Below are positions 22,231 to 33,198 of a DNA stretch of 64,000 nucleotides, piece after piece. The stretch's first letter is position 1, and every line of letters starts with the position of its first letter. The notes under the pieces are model-generated. The model did no database searches. It had not been told where the DNA came from and was given only the letters and a program-made list of their open reading frames with translations. Source of the DNA: Adiantum capillus-veneris (Eukaryota; Streptophyta; Polypodiopsida; Polypodiales; Pteridaceae); contig CM043947.1 in the NCBI GenBank assembly GCA_014529385.2, positions 125,431,891-125,495,890 of the forward strand, read 5' to 3'. A program made the translations under genes and the position numbers.

Positions 22231-22346
22231 CACTCAATAGCATACAATGATAGATGATAGTAAATGTAAGTACTTGCATTTACTATCAAACATTGAGTGA
22301 AACTTTGAAAGTATCTATCTTGAAGTTCTCAAGATTATGCATCAAG
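22231..22346. repeat. Cluster of nested palindromes, candidate Helitron subterminal structure
   Basis: Nested inverted repeats: CACTCAAT (22231-22238) with ATTGAGTG (22292-22299), enclosing GATAGTAAATG (22256-22266) with CATTTACTATC (22277-22287). Next, a 12-13 bp repeat GAGTGAAACTT (22295-22305) pairs with the complementary arm near 22343-22355 around the small hairpin TCTTGA/TCAAGA. It lies a few hundred bases before the first Helitron gene, where Helentron-type elements carry hairpins. No TC terminus could be proved. Confidence 0.5.
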
Positions 22347-22569
22347 TTTCACTCTTTGAGTTGTAAGTATATAAAAGTTAGAGATATATAAAGAAGCATC
22401 ACGTTACAGAAGCTTCCCAGATTTGAGCTTTACTCTTACCGAGCTTTGTACTCCCTCTATAGTACAATCTCCTAAACTATATATACTAGTGACGCAGTAC
22501 TCTCTATCTCTAAGTTTTGGATTCGAATATGAATGGTAATAAAACCTCTTCATTTCGTTTCCTCTTTCG

Positions 22570-24300
22570 TTGTCTAGGAGTCTTGTTGTCTTGCTTATCT
22601 TGGAATTTTTCTTGAATTTGCTCTTGATTATAGATGCTTTTACAACAAATTCAAGCAATGACTACTTCGAAACTTTAAGTGCAGCTCCTAGCACCGAAAA
22701 CTTGCATGAAGTTGTATCTGAAAGTGGGGGGATTGGATCATCGAGTAGTTTACTGTATTCTCCAAACTCACCATATAAAAAGCCTAGTCCCAAAGCCAAA
22801 TTGAAGAAAACTTCTCCAAAATCTGTTCAGAAGGCCCTTAGTATTGCAAGAGGGATGGCTTCAGCTAGAGTTTAGCTTTGTTTACCATTTCTGTGGCTTT
22901 ATAAATGTGTTATTGATAATAATATTATCATGTGAAATGTGTCATAGGGCGCACAAAGCTTAGCTCTTCTGGTATTGCCATTCCTTTCGGCGGTGTGAAA
23001 CGTTCATTGAGTTTCGCGTCTATTAAAAAAGAGCCAAGACCAATAGTTGATTCCTTTGGTTCTCAATTGCATTGAGTCAATCTACGCCTGAGCTTCTTAT
23101 ATCTGAACTTTCAGATGCTATAAACTATCGTTTCGTCTTTGTTGGAAAGGTGCTTGCAAAGTATGGCACATATACAATCCAAAAAGCAAACTATAGCAGA
23201 TTTTTGAAGGTTGATTTTGTAAACAAGGTTGCAAATCATACCATCACTTTTGTTGTGTTGGCAAACAATTACTTAGAACAGTTTGTCAACACATTTGTGG
23301 TTGATGATTTTTTACGTATTGAGGGGCCTGTTGTAAGGAAGAAGAATCCTAATGATGGAGGCACTTGTTAGCTTGCTCTCTATGCTGATGCAACTACATC
23401 TATTGTGAAGTCTCCTTCCTTCGACTTTGTTCTTACTCTATTTCTCGAGCATAAGATAAAAGATCTTGTTGTAACATGGACTTCTACAATTGAAGATGGT
23501 GTGCCTACTGTAGCTTTCACTATTATCAAGGTAGAGAACATGGCCAGAAGTGATGCCAGTAGTGGCACTAGACTTATTGTTGCTGATGGTATTGACGATG
23601 TTGATAGAGCAATGGTAAGCCCTGTCCATGGTGTTTTGACTCTTTGTTGTTGCTGCAGCTTTTGTTTGTGCCCTCCCAAAAGCTTGACTTTTATCATATT
23701 TCCAATGAAGTCAAAGAGAATGTATTTTATGATTGTGTGGCTCACAATATAAATGTCTTCAAACAATTTTCTAGCACTTCATCTGTTGTGGACTACACTA
23801 TTTTGCTGCCTTTGCCCTCTCAACTGAAGTTGATTTTCAAAGATATCCGTGTAAAGCAAATTGCCAACATGGGATTTGGAAAGACGGTGAGTTCTTATTA
23901 GTAGGTGGTTTATGTTTCTTGTGCATCGTGTGATCCTTTTAAGCTCTTTTTAGGTTTTTGGTTCTCTCGAGGTTGTCAACGTCAACAACGTTGGACTGGA
24001 GTATTTATGTGGTGTTTGCAAATCTGCCCAAATCAGTTCGCCAAAGCTCAAACCCTCATTGTTTTGCATGTAACAAAGCTGTTGAAATCTAGAAAGTTCC
24101 CGCTCTTCAAGCAAAGTTGGTTCCCCGTGATGGTAAAGGTATTTTCGTCACTTTGCACGGAAAGATTGTTGATCAAGTACTTCGCCTGTCCTCTTCTTTT
24201 TTGCATATGTATAAAACTGATCTAGCGAGTTTGAAAGCTTCCTTGGTGTGGGAATGAAGAGAGCTGGACATTTCTCAATATGCACAGGGTTATGTAACAA
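22570..24300 (+). pseudogene. RPA1-like single-strand DNA binding protein of the Helitron
   Basis: Discontinuous plus-strand frames. A Ser/Pro/Lys-rich N-terminal segment (22570-22875) is followed by OB-fold-like stretches (23072-23370 and 23405-23620: YRFVFVGKVLAKYGTYTIQ, FDFVLTLFLEHK). After that comes a segment with a Cys-x2-Cys pair near LCGVC and CM.C (about 24010-24075) and the FVTLHGKIVDQVL motif, as in the zinc-containing C-terminal OB fold of RPA70. Helitrons of plants and other eukaryotes often carry such RPA genes, thought to coat the displaced strand. Gaps between frames may be introns (a GT at 23613 and AG before 23660 fit) or decay; stops are frequent. Confidence 0.65.
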
Positions 24301-25197
24301 GCTTTAAATCGGAATAAGAAGATACTAGCTTAGTTTCACTCTATGTCACGCACATTTGGCTAATGTGCCTTGCACTTCTCTAGCAAGGTCATATTTTGCT
24401 GAATATCCTTTAAAATGTAGGCATTATGACAGAATTATCTCTTAGCGACAAAACTATTTTGTGTATAAATGGCATCGAATCTTCAATTGACTCAAGTTTT
24501 TGGAAGAAATCTTCTTGCAACCAAGATATTTTAACGGCATTTTTGTTTGTGTGTGATGTAGATATCTCTATCAGTACACTAGAATATATTCTATTCCAAG
24601 CATATTGTTGCAAAAATTTGTTCCCAAGACTCTGAGATCTTAATTGTGTGGCTAAAATTGTGGAATGATGAGCGTAGTGCTTGTAATGTTAAGGATAAAA
24701 CTCTTGAATCTTTAGTTTGACAACGCATGAGTACAAGAACTAATTGTGTTTTGCTTTCAATCAATTTGATCACTCTAGCTTGCCATGTTTTGGAGTTTCA
24801 ATGTATTGTTCATGTGTTTCAAGAACAAAATCATCAACGTTCCTTCAATGCTAATCCTTGTGTTGCTTCTTCTTCTTCCTCTTGTGGCTTGTTGGTCTTC
24901 ATTTGTCAAGGTGGATTGATTGTTTTTCCACAATCAACTTTGCTCGAGAAGCATAAGAGTTGTTTCTGGCCTAAAGATCTTGCTACTAGCTTGCTTTGCA
25001 TATAGCTTCTCAATTTCAAACACAAGTCTCTTCTTCTTACACTTTGAAATGAATTCAAAACAAATTTTACTCTATATGGAAAATGTTGCATGAAGACAAT
25101 GTTGTGCATCCATCATATAAGAGATCAAAAAAACAAAAATTATGTAGTAGAAATACTGGACACTCCTTGATATCCATGTTTCAGTTGTGGAAGTCTT
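24301..25197 (+). other. Helitron spacer with weak open frames
   Basis: Short plus-strand frames (24426-24635, 24727-25005) without a recognised domain. A segment near 24860-24960 might belong to the N-terminal Helitron protein. Decay prevents a firm call. Confidence 0.35.
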
Positions 25198-27545
25198 ATG
25201 TTCCAAAAGAATTTGCATTGTTTGACTTTACTCGAAGCATCTTTTCTTGAAACCTTGGTGGGATTGCAAACATTTAACACTATTGCAGACAAAAGAGTTT
25301 GTTTTTCTTGCAAACAAAGCTTAAAAACTCAAAGAAAGCCACTCTTTTGCATTTATCCACATTCTCTATTCAATGACAGTATTGCAATCATTGCATTATT
25401 AAATGGAATTGAGAACCATCTTGTATCGCTTCGCATTCCTTTCACGCAAATTTGAGAGCTCAATTACGAAGGTCAATACGGGATGCAAGGGAGTGTCGTT
25501 AATGTCATGGTTGACTTAACAAGAATGCAAGAAATCTTGCCATGTTTTAGTAGTGAGCACGCTACAATCCTTGTCAAGATTAAGCGTAAGCTTGAGTATG
25601 CCCATGCATATCTTAGTGGTGGTGTTCGTCCCTTTTATGTGCTCCAAGCATTGAAAGACTTGATTGGCACCCCTTTGTACGTAGAGCACAAAGCCTCCAT
25701 TAATGAAGCTTGGGTTTCTAGTTTTCATATGAGTCCAAATGTAGTGTTGCATGAAGAAGATGAGGTTGATGAGTTGGTGAATGAGCATTCAGACACCCTT
25801 GTCCATGGCATCTATTCTTCACAACAAGTCATCGATCATAATGCACATGGACATAGTGTTGCACCTTGTGAAGGATTTACTCCTTTGAGCTTGTTTGATG
25901 ACGCCGATTGTGATGAATTATCATTTCCATCTTTGTTCTTTGGAAAAAGAAGAGACTACGCGGACCTTGCGAAAAAAAAAACTTGAAAGTGGCACAATGG
26001 GAACTTAAAAACAAAGATAGGCGCTTTGCCTTGGATATTGAAAACTTCTTCTTCAAAGTGATGAAGATTATCATCGGCAAGGTGCTTGGCTCTATATGGG
26101 TGCATCTACGCAAGCGAAAAGTGCAAGGCAAGCAACTATGCGCAAAAGATGTTCAGAACAACACTAACATTGAGAAAATACTATCATCCCAACTAGGATA
26201 TCATGAATTTGAATCATTGCGAACGTCATCAAATTACAAAGCCAAGTTCAAACTCAATGTGTTTGCCATGATTCGACAAGTAGGCCAACCTACCTTTTTT
26301 GTCACTCTATCATGTGCGAGCAAAGATGGAAGCCATTGCACGAATGTCTTGCTATGCTCAATCCGCAAATCAACGAATCTAATTTCCAATCTACTGCACA
26401 CTTTATCCGTGCATTGGTGCGGGCGGATCCTATCAGTACAACTCGATACTATGTGCATAGATTCAAAGCACTCAAGAAAGAGTTGAAACGAAATTTAGAA
26501 ATACTTGGCCAAATCATGGATTTTTTCTTCGTCTGAATTTCAGCATAGGGGAAGCCAACATGACCATGGATTAATTTGGATTGACAATTCTCCATAGCTT
26601 GGGGTATCTGATGATGAAGAAGTGATTAGTTTTTTTTATAAATACATCTCAAGGGACAAAGATGAATTGGGTGTTTACCTACAAAAAGTACAAATCCATT
26701 CCCATCGAAGGACATGCAAAAAAAGAAAGAAGCATTGCCGTTTTGAATTTCCAAGACCACCTGCAAGGCAAACGACTATCTCGTGTCCGATACAACCAAG
26801 TGAAGAAAGGAAATCCATGCCTTTTGCACACAAGAAACAACTCGAAAGCCAACTTGCAGCTTTACCACATTGCCCTGAAATGAGTTTCGATGATTTGTTT
26901 TCCTCTTTGAATATGGATGAAGACATGTATCTTGAGACACTCTCAGTATCGCTCTCAGAACCCACACTTTTGCTCAAAAGACAACCAAAAGATATATACA
27001 CAAACAATTTCAACAAAACAATGTGTACGTTGTGGGATGACAATCTTGATATTCAATTTATTTTCAACCCCCATGGAGCTGCTGCATACTGCACATCATA
27101 TATGACAAAAACGGATTCGACCACAATGAAAGAAATGAACTAAATCCTTGACAAGTGCAAGAAAGAGATTCCTCCTGCAATGGAACGTCTTAAGAAAATT
27201 GGAGGTGCCTTGATCAATGCTCAAGAAATCACAGCTCAACAAGCAACATACATTTCACTATCTCTCCCATTGCATAGCACAAGCATACAATTTATCTTCA
27301 TCAATGCAGACTTCCATACCCAAAGGACACTATTGTTAAAGAGAGAGACTTCCTTGGACACAAACATACTTTGATGACCTCGTGTGAGGAAGTACAAAAA
27401 GAGACCAACTAGCATAGGAAATATTTTCTTGGAAGAGTATGCAAGCAACTACATTATCTCACCATTAGGAAAAGTTTGGACTAAAAAATGGGCCTTGTAA
27501 GAAATGCCAGGTCAGCTTAGAGAGAGATAATAAAAAGTCCATAAT
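25198..27545 (+). pseudogene. Helitron Rep (HUH endonuclease) region, decayed
   Basis: Frames in order. The N-terminal zinc-like segment (VCFSCKQSLK) and GMQGSVVNV...EILP come first (25198-25580). Next is the Helitron_like_N domain (QPTFFVTLSCASKDG near 26286; RALVRADPI). The HUH motif QHRGSQHDHGLIW is at about 26541-26579, the two-Tyr motif AAAYCTSYMTK near 27078-27110, and the tail ALINAQEITAQQATY then YKKRPTSIGNIFLEEY (27200-27450) follows. The two histidines of HDH and two tyrosines separated by three residues are preserved. The protein would cleave and rejoin element ends during rolling-circle transposition. Stops or frameshifts occur near 25455, 25984, 26310, 26534, 26597 and 27141. The frame is lost after about 27500 at the cassette border. 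Confidence 0.85.
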
Positions 27546-27700
27546 TTCATTTTTGATATTCACTTTCAAAAAAACTCGGATATTAGATTTGGGGGGTACG
27601 TTTATTAAAACTCTCAAAAAGTGTTCAGACAATGATAACATACGACGGCTCCGAATTGAACGCCGATTGTCTCAATCTTTTGGATTTTTCAAAACTAAGA

Positions 27701-27708
27701 TTTGGCGC
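27701..27708 (+). promoter_or_regulatory. E2F-like site upstream of the transposase-like gene
   Basis: TTTGGCGC, a match to the E2F consensus TTTSSCGC, about 150 bases before the likely start at 27862. The following leader is strongly pyrimidine-rich. A single 8-base match is weak evidence. Confidence 0.25.
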
Positions 27709-27861
27709 TCAACGAGGTGCATTGAATGTTATTCTTCTTCTCATTTTCGCGTCTCTCTTGCTTTCCGCCTGCGCGCAGTCTCCTCCTTTGATCTCTCTTC
27801 CATTTGCTTCACTCTTGCGCTCTCCTCTGTTTTGAGCTTTCTCATTCACCAAGTCATCTCA

Positions 27862-30672
27862 ATGTCATTATCACCTTCACATAGAACTCAGACGAGGAGT
27901 CAAAACGATGTGTATCATATGCATATCGAACTGTCCAGAGAATACGAGCCCCTCCACAAGAAGAATAAGCGAGGCATCCTTTCTGAAGCTTCAAAAGAGA
28001 ACTTCAGATTTCAAGGTAAAAAAAGCGTCGATCTTTGGGTGGATGGCAGGATATATCCTGAGCATCCTATCACCAACTCAACTCCACCGTTAAGAAACAT
28101 AACGTCATTGCTGAACTATGTAGGAGACGGTTATTCTGGTTTATATGGCTACACCAAGCATTTGGCGGCCAAAAAAGATATTCTTAAGCTTGAGAGAGAC
28201 CTTGCACACAAAGAAAACTTTTGCTTGAAGCAAACTGTGACAGAGTGCGCTCAACAACTGAAAGGCAAGGACGAAAACATCACGCAGCTCATGCAGGATC
28301 TCAGAGAAAAAAACACTGTCTTGGGTCCTCGGTTAAGAGAACAACGCTTACGAGACATTGAACAACTGAAGGTTGGTTCTGGGGGTTTGAAGAAGAGGAT
28401 TAAAGCAATCAAGTAAGATTATCATTCAAGCAGGTTTAGTTCATCTTTACATTTGTAGTTTTATATCTTACTTTGCATATTTATGCTTAGATCGTTGTTA
28501 CATCCTCAGTCAAATATTGACAGCAACACACCAACTTCTTCAATTCCTTATGGTCTCATACTAAAACGCAAAGATGTCACCGGACTTTTGGACGATAAGC
28601 GCTACTACAAGATTGTTGCTAAGCAACTTGACACTCTTTTGAAACAGAATCAACTCCAAACACGTGATGTTCAGTCAATTTTGGATGAAGCCGGAATATC
28701 CAACAAAGGTTATTCTACAATTTATTAGGTATGTATGGTGTTTGAATCAATTGTCTTCACCTGTCAAATCAAATGTCTGCAATTTTTAGGTATATTGGAT
28801 ATGTGTAGCATTTGAAAACTTGAAAACAGTCCATTTACTTAATTTTCTGTTTACAGAACTATGCAGCAACAAAGTAAGAAGTTCAATCTCAAGCACACGT
28901 TGCTGCCAAATCCTTTCTCCATTCGAAAGACAAGACTGGAGGTCAACCAGGAAGTGCTTCGGACATTGGGCACTCCTTTTCACATTGAAGCAATGTACAG
29001 ATTGCCATCAGCAGAGGAAGTGGTCTATGACAAATACAATAATATATTTTATGATTTAGTAGCTTTGCAGACATATATTGTTCAATTGTTCGAGGTTTCT
29101 CAAGAGGAATGCAATGGAGTCTTGAAGTTTGTGCTTAAACTGGATGAGTGCGAGCTAGTGAAAGAGACAAAGGTTGAGCGTGTCACAATAACACTTATGA
29201 ATAGAGCATTAGATGAAAGCATTGCTTCAGACGACCCTAGAAACTTTAGCGTGCAATCCGAAAACAATATTTTCTTATTAGCCACATTCAAGGTTTGATA
29301 TCAACAAGTTTTTGCTTTAAAAAATGGTTAGACATGTTTCATTTGATTGGTTTGGTTTTCCCATTTCAGGTGCCTAGAGAGAATTTCGATATTCTTAACT
29401 GGGTTTTCCATCAAACAAGTATTCCTGAAGTAATAAGCGAACAGAGAAATGGAAAGACACTCGATGTATTAGGCATGGGTTCATACACAGTAGAGTGGCA
29501 TATGGCTGGAGATCTCAAAACCCTAAAGTGTATGTACAACATCTCAAAAGGAGAAACAAGTAAAAGCCCTTGTTTGTATTGCATGGGAGGAGTCATTGGT
29601 CTTGACAAAAGAAATTGGAGGAGAGCACCGGACAGGCACTTGTAGGACCTTAACGTCCGCCCAGTGTTGGATATTCCACTATCCAGAGTACATATTTGCA
29701 CGATGCATGCACTCTGCAGAATCATTGAGAAACTTATGTTTCTGTACATTTTTTTTGCTCGGACCACTCGGCCAGCATCAACAAAACAAAGGGCTATATT
29801 ATCATTGGAAACAATTTTCTCAGATATGGGCTTGCATGGAGGACATGTGAAAATAGAGCAGGACGAGAAGAGGTCTAAGAATGGTCGAGATGTGCCAAAG
29901 AAGTTGTCTATTGGCGGTGTGAAAGCCCATCTTTTCTTGTCGATGCCAACAAGTGGCAGACAAAGAAAAAGCCAAAGTGCTCAGGAAAGGTTGACATTGA
30001 GATACAACCGGTGGAGAAACTTGCACAATGCAGTGGTTGACCACGCAGACAATGGTGCAGCAAGGACTCACAAAGCGAACGTGTGGAAAAGTTTAGATTC
30101 CATATTCAAGTTTTGTGAGCTCAATACTTGGAGAGATACTGACTATACATTGTTCAAGACGCTCTGGAGACCTTCCACAGGTCTTTCATAGCTGCATGGA
30201 CAAATCAACACATAACTCATTACATGGTATATTAAATTATTTGATAAAATTGTGATTATATATTTACATATAAACAATAGGCTGGTTTTTTTTTGCAGCA
30301 TATCATATGCAACCACATGCCTTGGTTTGCTAGGCAGTATGGTAGCTTGGCTATATGGTCTACACAAGGTATGGAGAAAACTCACTACCAAGCCCGTACT
30401 GGCTATTTCAGCCACACTCGTCACGGAGGTGGTGCAAACAAAGCCAACAGTTTGGAGGAACTACTTCAATGGACTTATCAAAAACTTATGCATAGAACAC
30501 ACCGAAAGGAATGTGTCAAAGACAGTCAGATTGGCCAAGCAATGAGATTAGCAAGCAAACGACGGAAGAAGGAAATATGGGAGGCATCTTCTACGGCATT
30601 GCGACATGCAGAGTGGCGACTTAAAAAAGAACGCACTGGAAAAACTTGGACAACTCCGACCCAAGTTGTTTG
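27862..30672 (+). pseudogene. Spliced DDE-transposase-like gene with zinc-binding insertion
   Basis: Likely exons: 27862-28414 (MSLSPSHRTQTRSQN; charged, coiled-coil region ending LKKRIKAIK), about 28490-28728 (GLLDDKRYYKIV to DEAGISNKGY), 28862-29291, 29370-about 30233 and 30300-30672. Candidate catalytic acids are Asp in KLDEC (29143-29145), Asp in MAGDLK (29511-29513) and Glu in WSTQGMEKTH (30374-30376). A CLYC pair lies at 29571-29582 and a His pair region CTMHALCR at about 29700, between the second acid and Glu. This D-D-(CxxC...H)-E order resembles RAG1, Transib and CMC-type transposases and a family of uncharacterised animal and fungal proteins. Stops at about 28726 and 29643 and a frameshift near 30165 indicate decay. 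The family is not one I can name, and the catalytic assignment is inferred. Confidence 0.6.
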
Positions 30673-30914
30673 AGACTTCCTAAACATAGCGCATTGTAAC
30701 ACAATATAATTTTTTGTGCCAAGAGAAGACAACCAGTCACATGCGGCATCAACCTATGGAATGAGGACTTACTTGATTAAGATGAAAACCAGAAGGTAAT
30801 CTTTTTTTATTTGCCTTACCTTTTTGATTTCTACTTATCTCATTTCATAACTTTAATTTGTTGCAGTTGGTGGTCTATGATGATACCTTCATTCCTCGCC
30901 CTCGTGGATGAGGC

Positions 30915-31400
30915 ATGGGAGATTTAGGGAAGAATTCCTCTCTCGGCCAATACTTAAAGAATCTTAAGTATCCGAGTTTATTGGTCTTCCATTCGTTCTT
31001 CTCCAATGACAACGCGGAGCTACCCTTGATGACGTTGAAGACACTTTCAAGATATTTAGGAGGGGCCGTCATCAGGTGGAACGCAGATAAAATAATGCTT
31101 TTAGAAAAAAAGGCCTCATTGTATATGTTTGGCCAAGGGCCAGGAATGTATGGTTTGCGTAGTCGCTATTTTTTGACCCAAGCAGCATATGGTTTGGCAT
31201 GCGGAATCATTGACCCTGCGCAATTACTAGAGTATGACAAGCATGCTATGTTTCGCAATAAACAACCAATTGCGCATCTGCCTACTGAAGAAATGTCTCT
31301 TGTGGCTGTGGAGGTGGAGGCAAATGTACTATCGACAAATGAACCTGCAGGACTAGGTTGCAAAAGACCAAGGCAAGAAGAAGACGATAACACACAGTAG
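30915..31400 (+). CDS. Unknown 161-codon gene or exon in the cassette
   Basis: Open frame starting MGDLGKNSSLGQYLKNL and ending in an acidic tail (RPRQEEDDNTQ). A likely splice acceptor (TTGTTGCAG) lies at about 30860, joining an upstream segment (WNEDLL...DENQK) to VVYDDTFIPRP, so this may be the last part of a longer gene. It has a basic/hydrophobic middle (LLMTLKTLSRYLGG-like) and no domain I recognise. It could be an accessory protein of the same mobile element. Confidence 0.45.
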   Translation: MGDLGKNSSLGQYLKNLKYPSLLVFHSFFSNDNAELPLMTLKTLSRYLGGAVIRWNADKIMLLEKKASLYMFGQGPGMYGLRSRYFLTQAAYGLACGIIDPAQLLEYDKHAMFRNKQPIAHLPTEEMSLVAVEVEANVLSTNEPAGLGCKRPRQEEDDNTQ

Positions 31401-31576
31401 GCAAAAAGGCCAAAATATTTTGTAACTTTTCCTGATGAAGATGAAGAATAGAGAAGCTCCAATGTATATTGTCGATGCCAAAAAATCGTACATTTTCTAT
31501 CAAAACAATGAGTACATTATGTTTCTCTATTGGAGGTTGAGGCAAAGATGATGAAGAAGTGCTTGCATTACCCATT

Positions 31577-32399
31577 TCTTCAATCCCTAGCTTTTTTTTG
31601 CACTTCCATGAACTCCTTTTCTGTTGGAAGCATGCGCTCATACCTGGAAACATCATTGTAAATCATCACAAGTGCACTTGCGGGGTCAACGAACTCATCG
31701 TCATTTACATGGGCATCTATAACAGAATACTTGTCGTGCTCAGGGTCAATGATAGCATCATCCTCTTCGAGATTCTGTGCCACAAGGCAATAGTCCTCTC
31801 GAAGGTCAAAAAGCTCCATAATGTCGTTAAGCAAGACATACTGCAAATCACCAATAGGTATGGTAGGTAGAACACTAGTAGGCAAAGCACCCTCCGAAAG
31901 CTGCATTCCCTTTGAAACCTGCAAGGCAAGGCTTCCCCGAGACTTGGGCTCTTGACCCTCCCTAGTCTGATCCTCTAGCGAGGCCTCTGCAGCATCAGCA
32001 TGCTCATTCAAAATTAAATGCAAATATAAAATAAAACCTGCATAATATTCAACCACTCGACACTTGCGGTTATGAAGTGTACACTTGTGGTCTGTTATCC
32101 GCAAGTGCACTGGCAGCTTAAGGCAACTCCTAGAAAATATGTGTTTCTTGGAGGAGTCTGAATTGATATCCTTCATGTGAACAAAACGTTTGCTGCTGGT
32201 AGCTCTGCTCAAAACCTGATAGGTAATGTTGCGCGGAGACAATCCACTCATGCAAAGAAAAATCTGGATTGAGCATCGGCCTGATCTCTGTCTCGCGCTG
32301 CTGAAGCCCAATGTGGTATAGAAAATGAGATAGTTTGTCTTGGGGGGCATCCTCTGAGCAAGGCACTTCCTCCTCTACTTCAACATTGAAGGGGTCCAT
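31577..32399 (-). CDS. Unknown gene in the cassette, divergent from the H3-like gene
   Basis: Starts at 32399 (MDPFNVEVEEEVPCSE), about 70 bases downstream of a minus-strand TATA box (CTATAAATATG, near 32465-32475). The first frame runs to about 32130; the sequence continues in a second frame (PVHLRITDHKCTLHNRKC, then VVEYYAGFILYLHLI) to a stop near 31580, ending RMLPTEKEFMEVQKKARD. The switch could be an intron or a frameshift near 32170. The product is acidic, with a Cys/His pair (HKCTLHNRKC), and has no recognised family. Its promoter faces the CpG-rich repeat shared with the H3-like gene. Confidence 0.5.
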
Positions 32400-32464
32400 A
32401 ACGGAAATTCAAAAGTGAAGATAGACGAGAGAGCACAACATCCAAACAAAGGGGGAGCAAGTCA

Positions 32465-32475
32465 TATTTATAGGA
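32465..32475 (-). promoter_or_regulatory. TATA box of the minus-strand gene
   Basis: CTATAAATATG on the minus strand, about 70 bases before the ATG at 32399 and beside the CpG-rich repeat. Confidence 0.6.
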
Positions 32476-32539
32476 CTCCTGAGGACAATGATGACATCGA
32501 TTGACGTGCATCATGGAGCCGGCGTGCATCATACAATCG

Positions 32540-32990
32540 CCGTGATGATTACGCCACGTGTCAACCGCCGTTGAACGGTCTCGCCACAACACGAAATTAG
32601 TGCCGCCACACAAAAAAAACACCACTATCACGTTTTGGCACGACAACTTGTTGTCGCGTCATAACGCGATACGACCAGTCAAGAGTACTGCGGTTTGCCT
32701 CCTCGCGTTGTACCGCGATGCCTTTTTTGTCGCATCACGCGTGCATCATGCGATGACTATGCCACGTGTCAGACGCAGTGGAATGGTCGCGTGTCAACGC
32801 GAAATGGGTACCGCCGCTATACAAAAGCATCGCGATCGCGTTCTGGCGCGACAGCCAGTTGTCGCGTCATAACGCGATACGACTAGTGCAGAGTATTTTG
32901 GCCGCCTCCTTGCGTTGTGTCGCGACATACCATTGTTGCTAGGGCAACCCGTTGGGGCGCTTTTGTCCTGATGTGCCACGTGGCGCGTAA
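32540..32990. repeat. CpG-rich tandem repeat (about 208 bp) with G-boxes between divergent genes
   Basis: GCCACGTG recurs at 32553, 32761 and 32975 (spacing 208 and 214). Units one and two also share GTCGCGTCATAACGCGATACGA (at about 32653 and 32860), which contains the hairpin TCGCGT-CATA-ACGCGA. The block is rich in CpG in an otherwise AT-rich window. TATA boxes flank it on both sides, facing outwards. CACGTG is the plant G-box (bZIP/bHLH site). This looks like a shared bidirectional regulatory region, or a set of transposase/replication-protein binding iterons. Confidence 0.75.
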
Positions 32991-33070
32991 TCATTATGCT
33001 CTCACGCTTCCCGTCATACCTCACGATGTCATGATTAATGCATCCGTCTCTTCTCATTATACTTATTCCG

Positions 33071-33080
33071 CTAATATAAA
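33071..33080 (+). promoter_or_regulatory. TATA-like box of the H3-like gene
   Basis: CTAATATAAA, about 120 bases before the ATG at 33199, followed by a C-rich then T-rich leader. Position and composition fit a plant core promoter. Confidence 0.45.
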
Positions 33081-33198
33081 CACCCCCCCCCCCGCCCCCT
33101 TTTTTTTCTCACCGTTTTTTCCGAAGTGTCTCTAGTCACTTTGCCTTTTTACCCATATCCAGATTTCCATATTTCCTCGCATTCTCCTCGTTCAGGTC

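Noticed and set aside
23380-23766. Minus-strand open frame overlapping the Helitron RPA region
   Set aside because: The plus-strand OB-fold pattern is more protein-like; the minus-strand frame has no domain.
32500-33060. CRISPR-like repeats
   Set aside because: Only two to three long units, no short repeat-spacer regularity, and eukaryotic sequence context.
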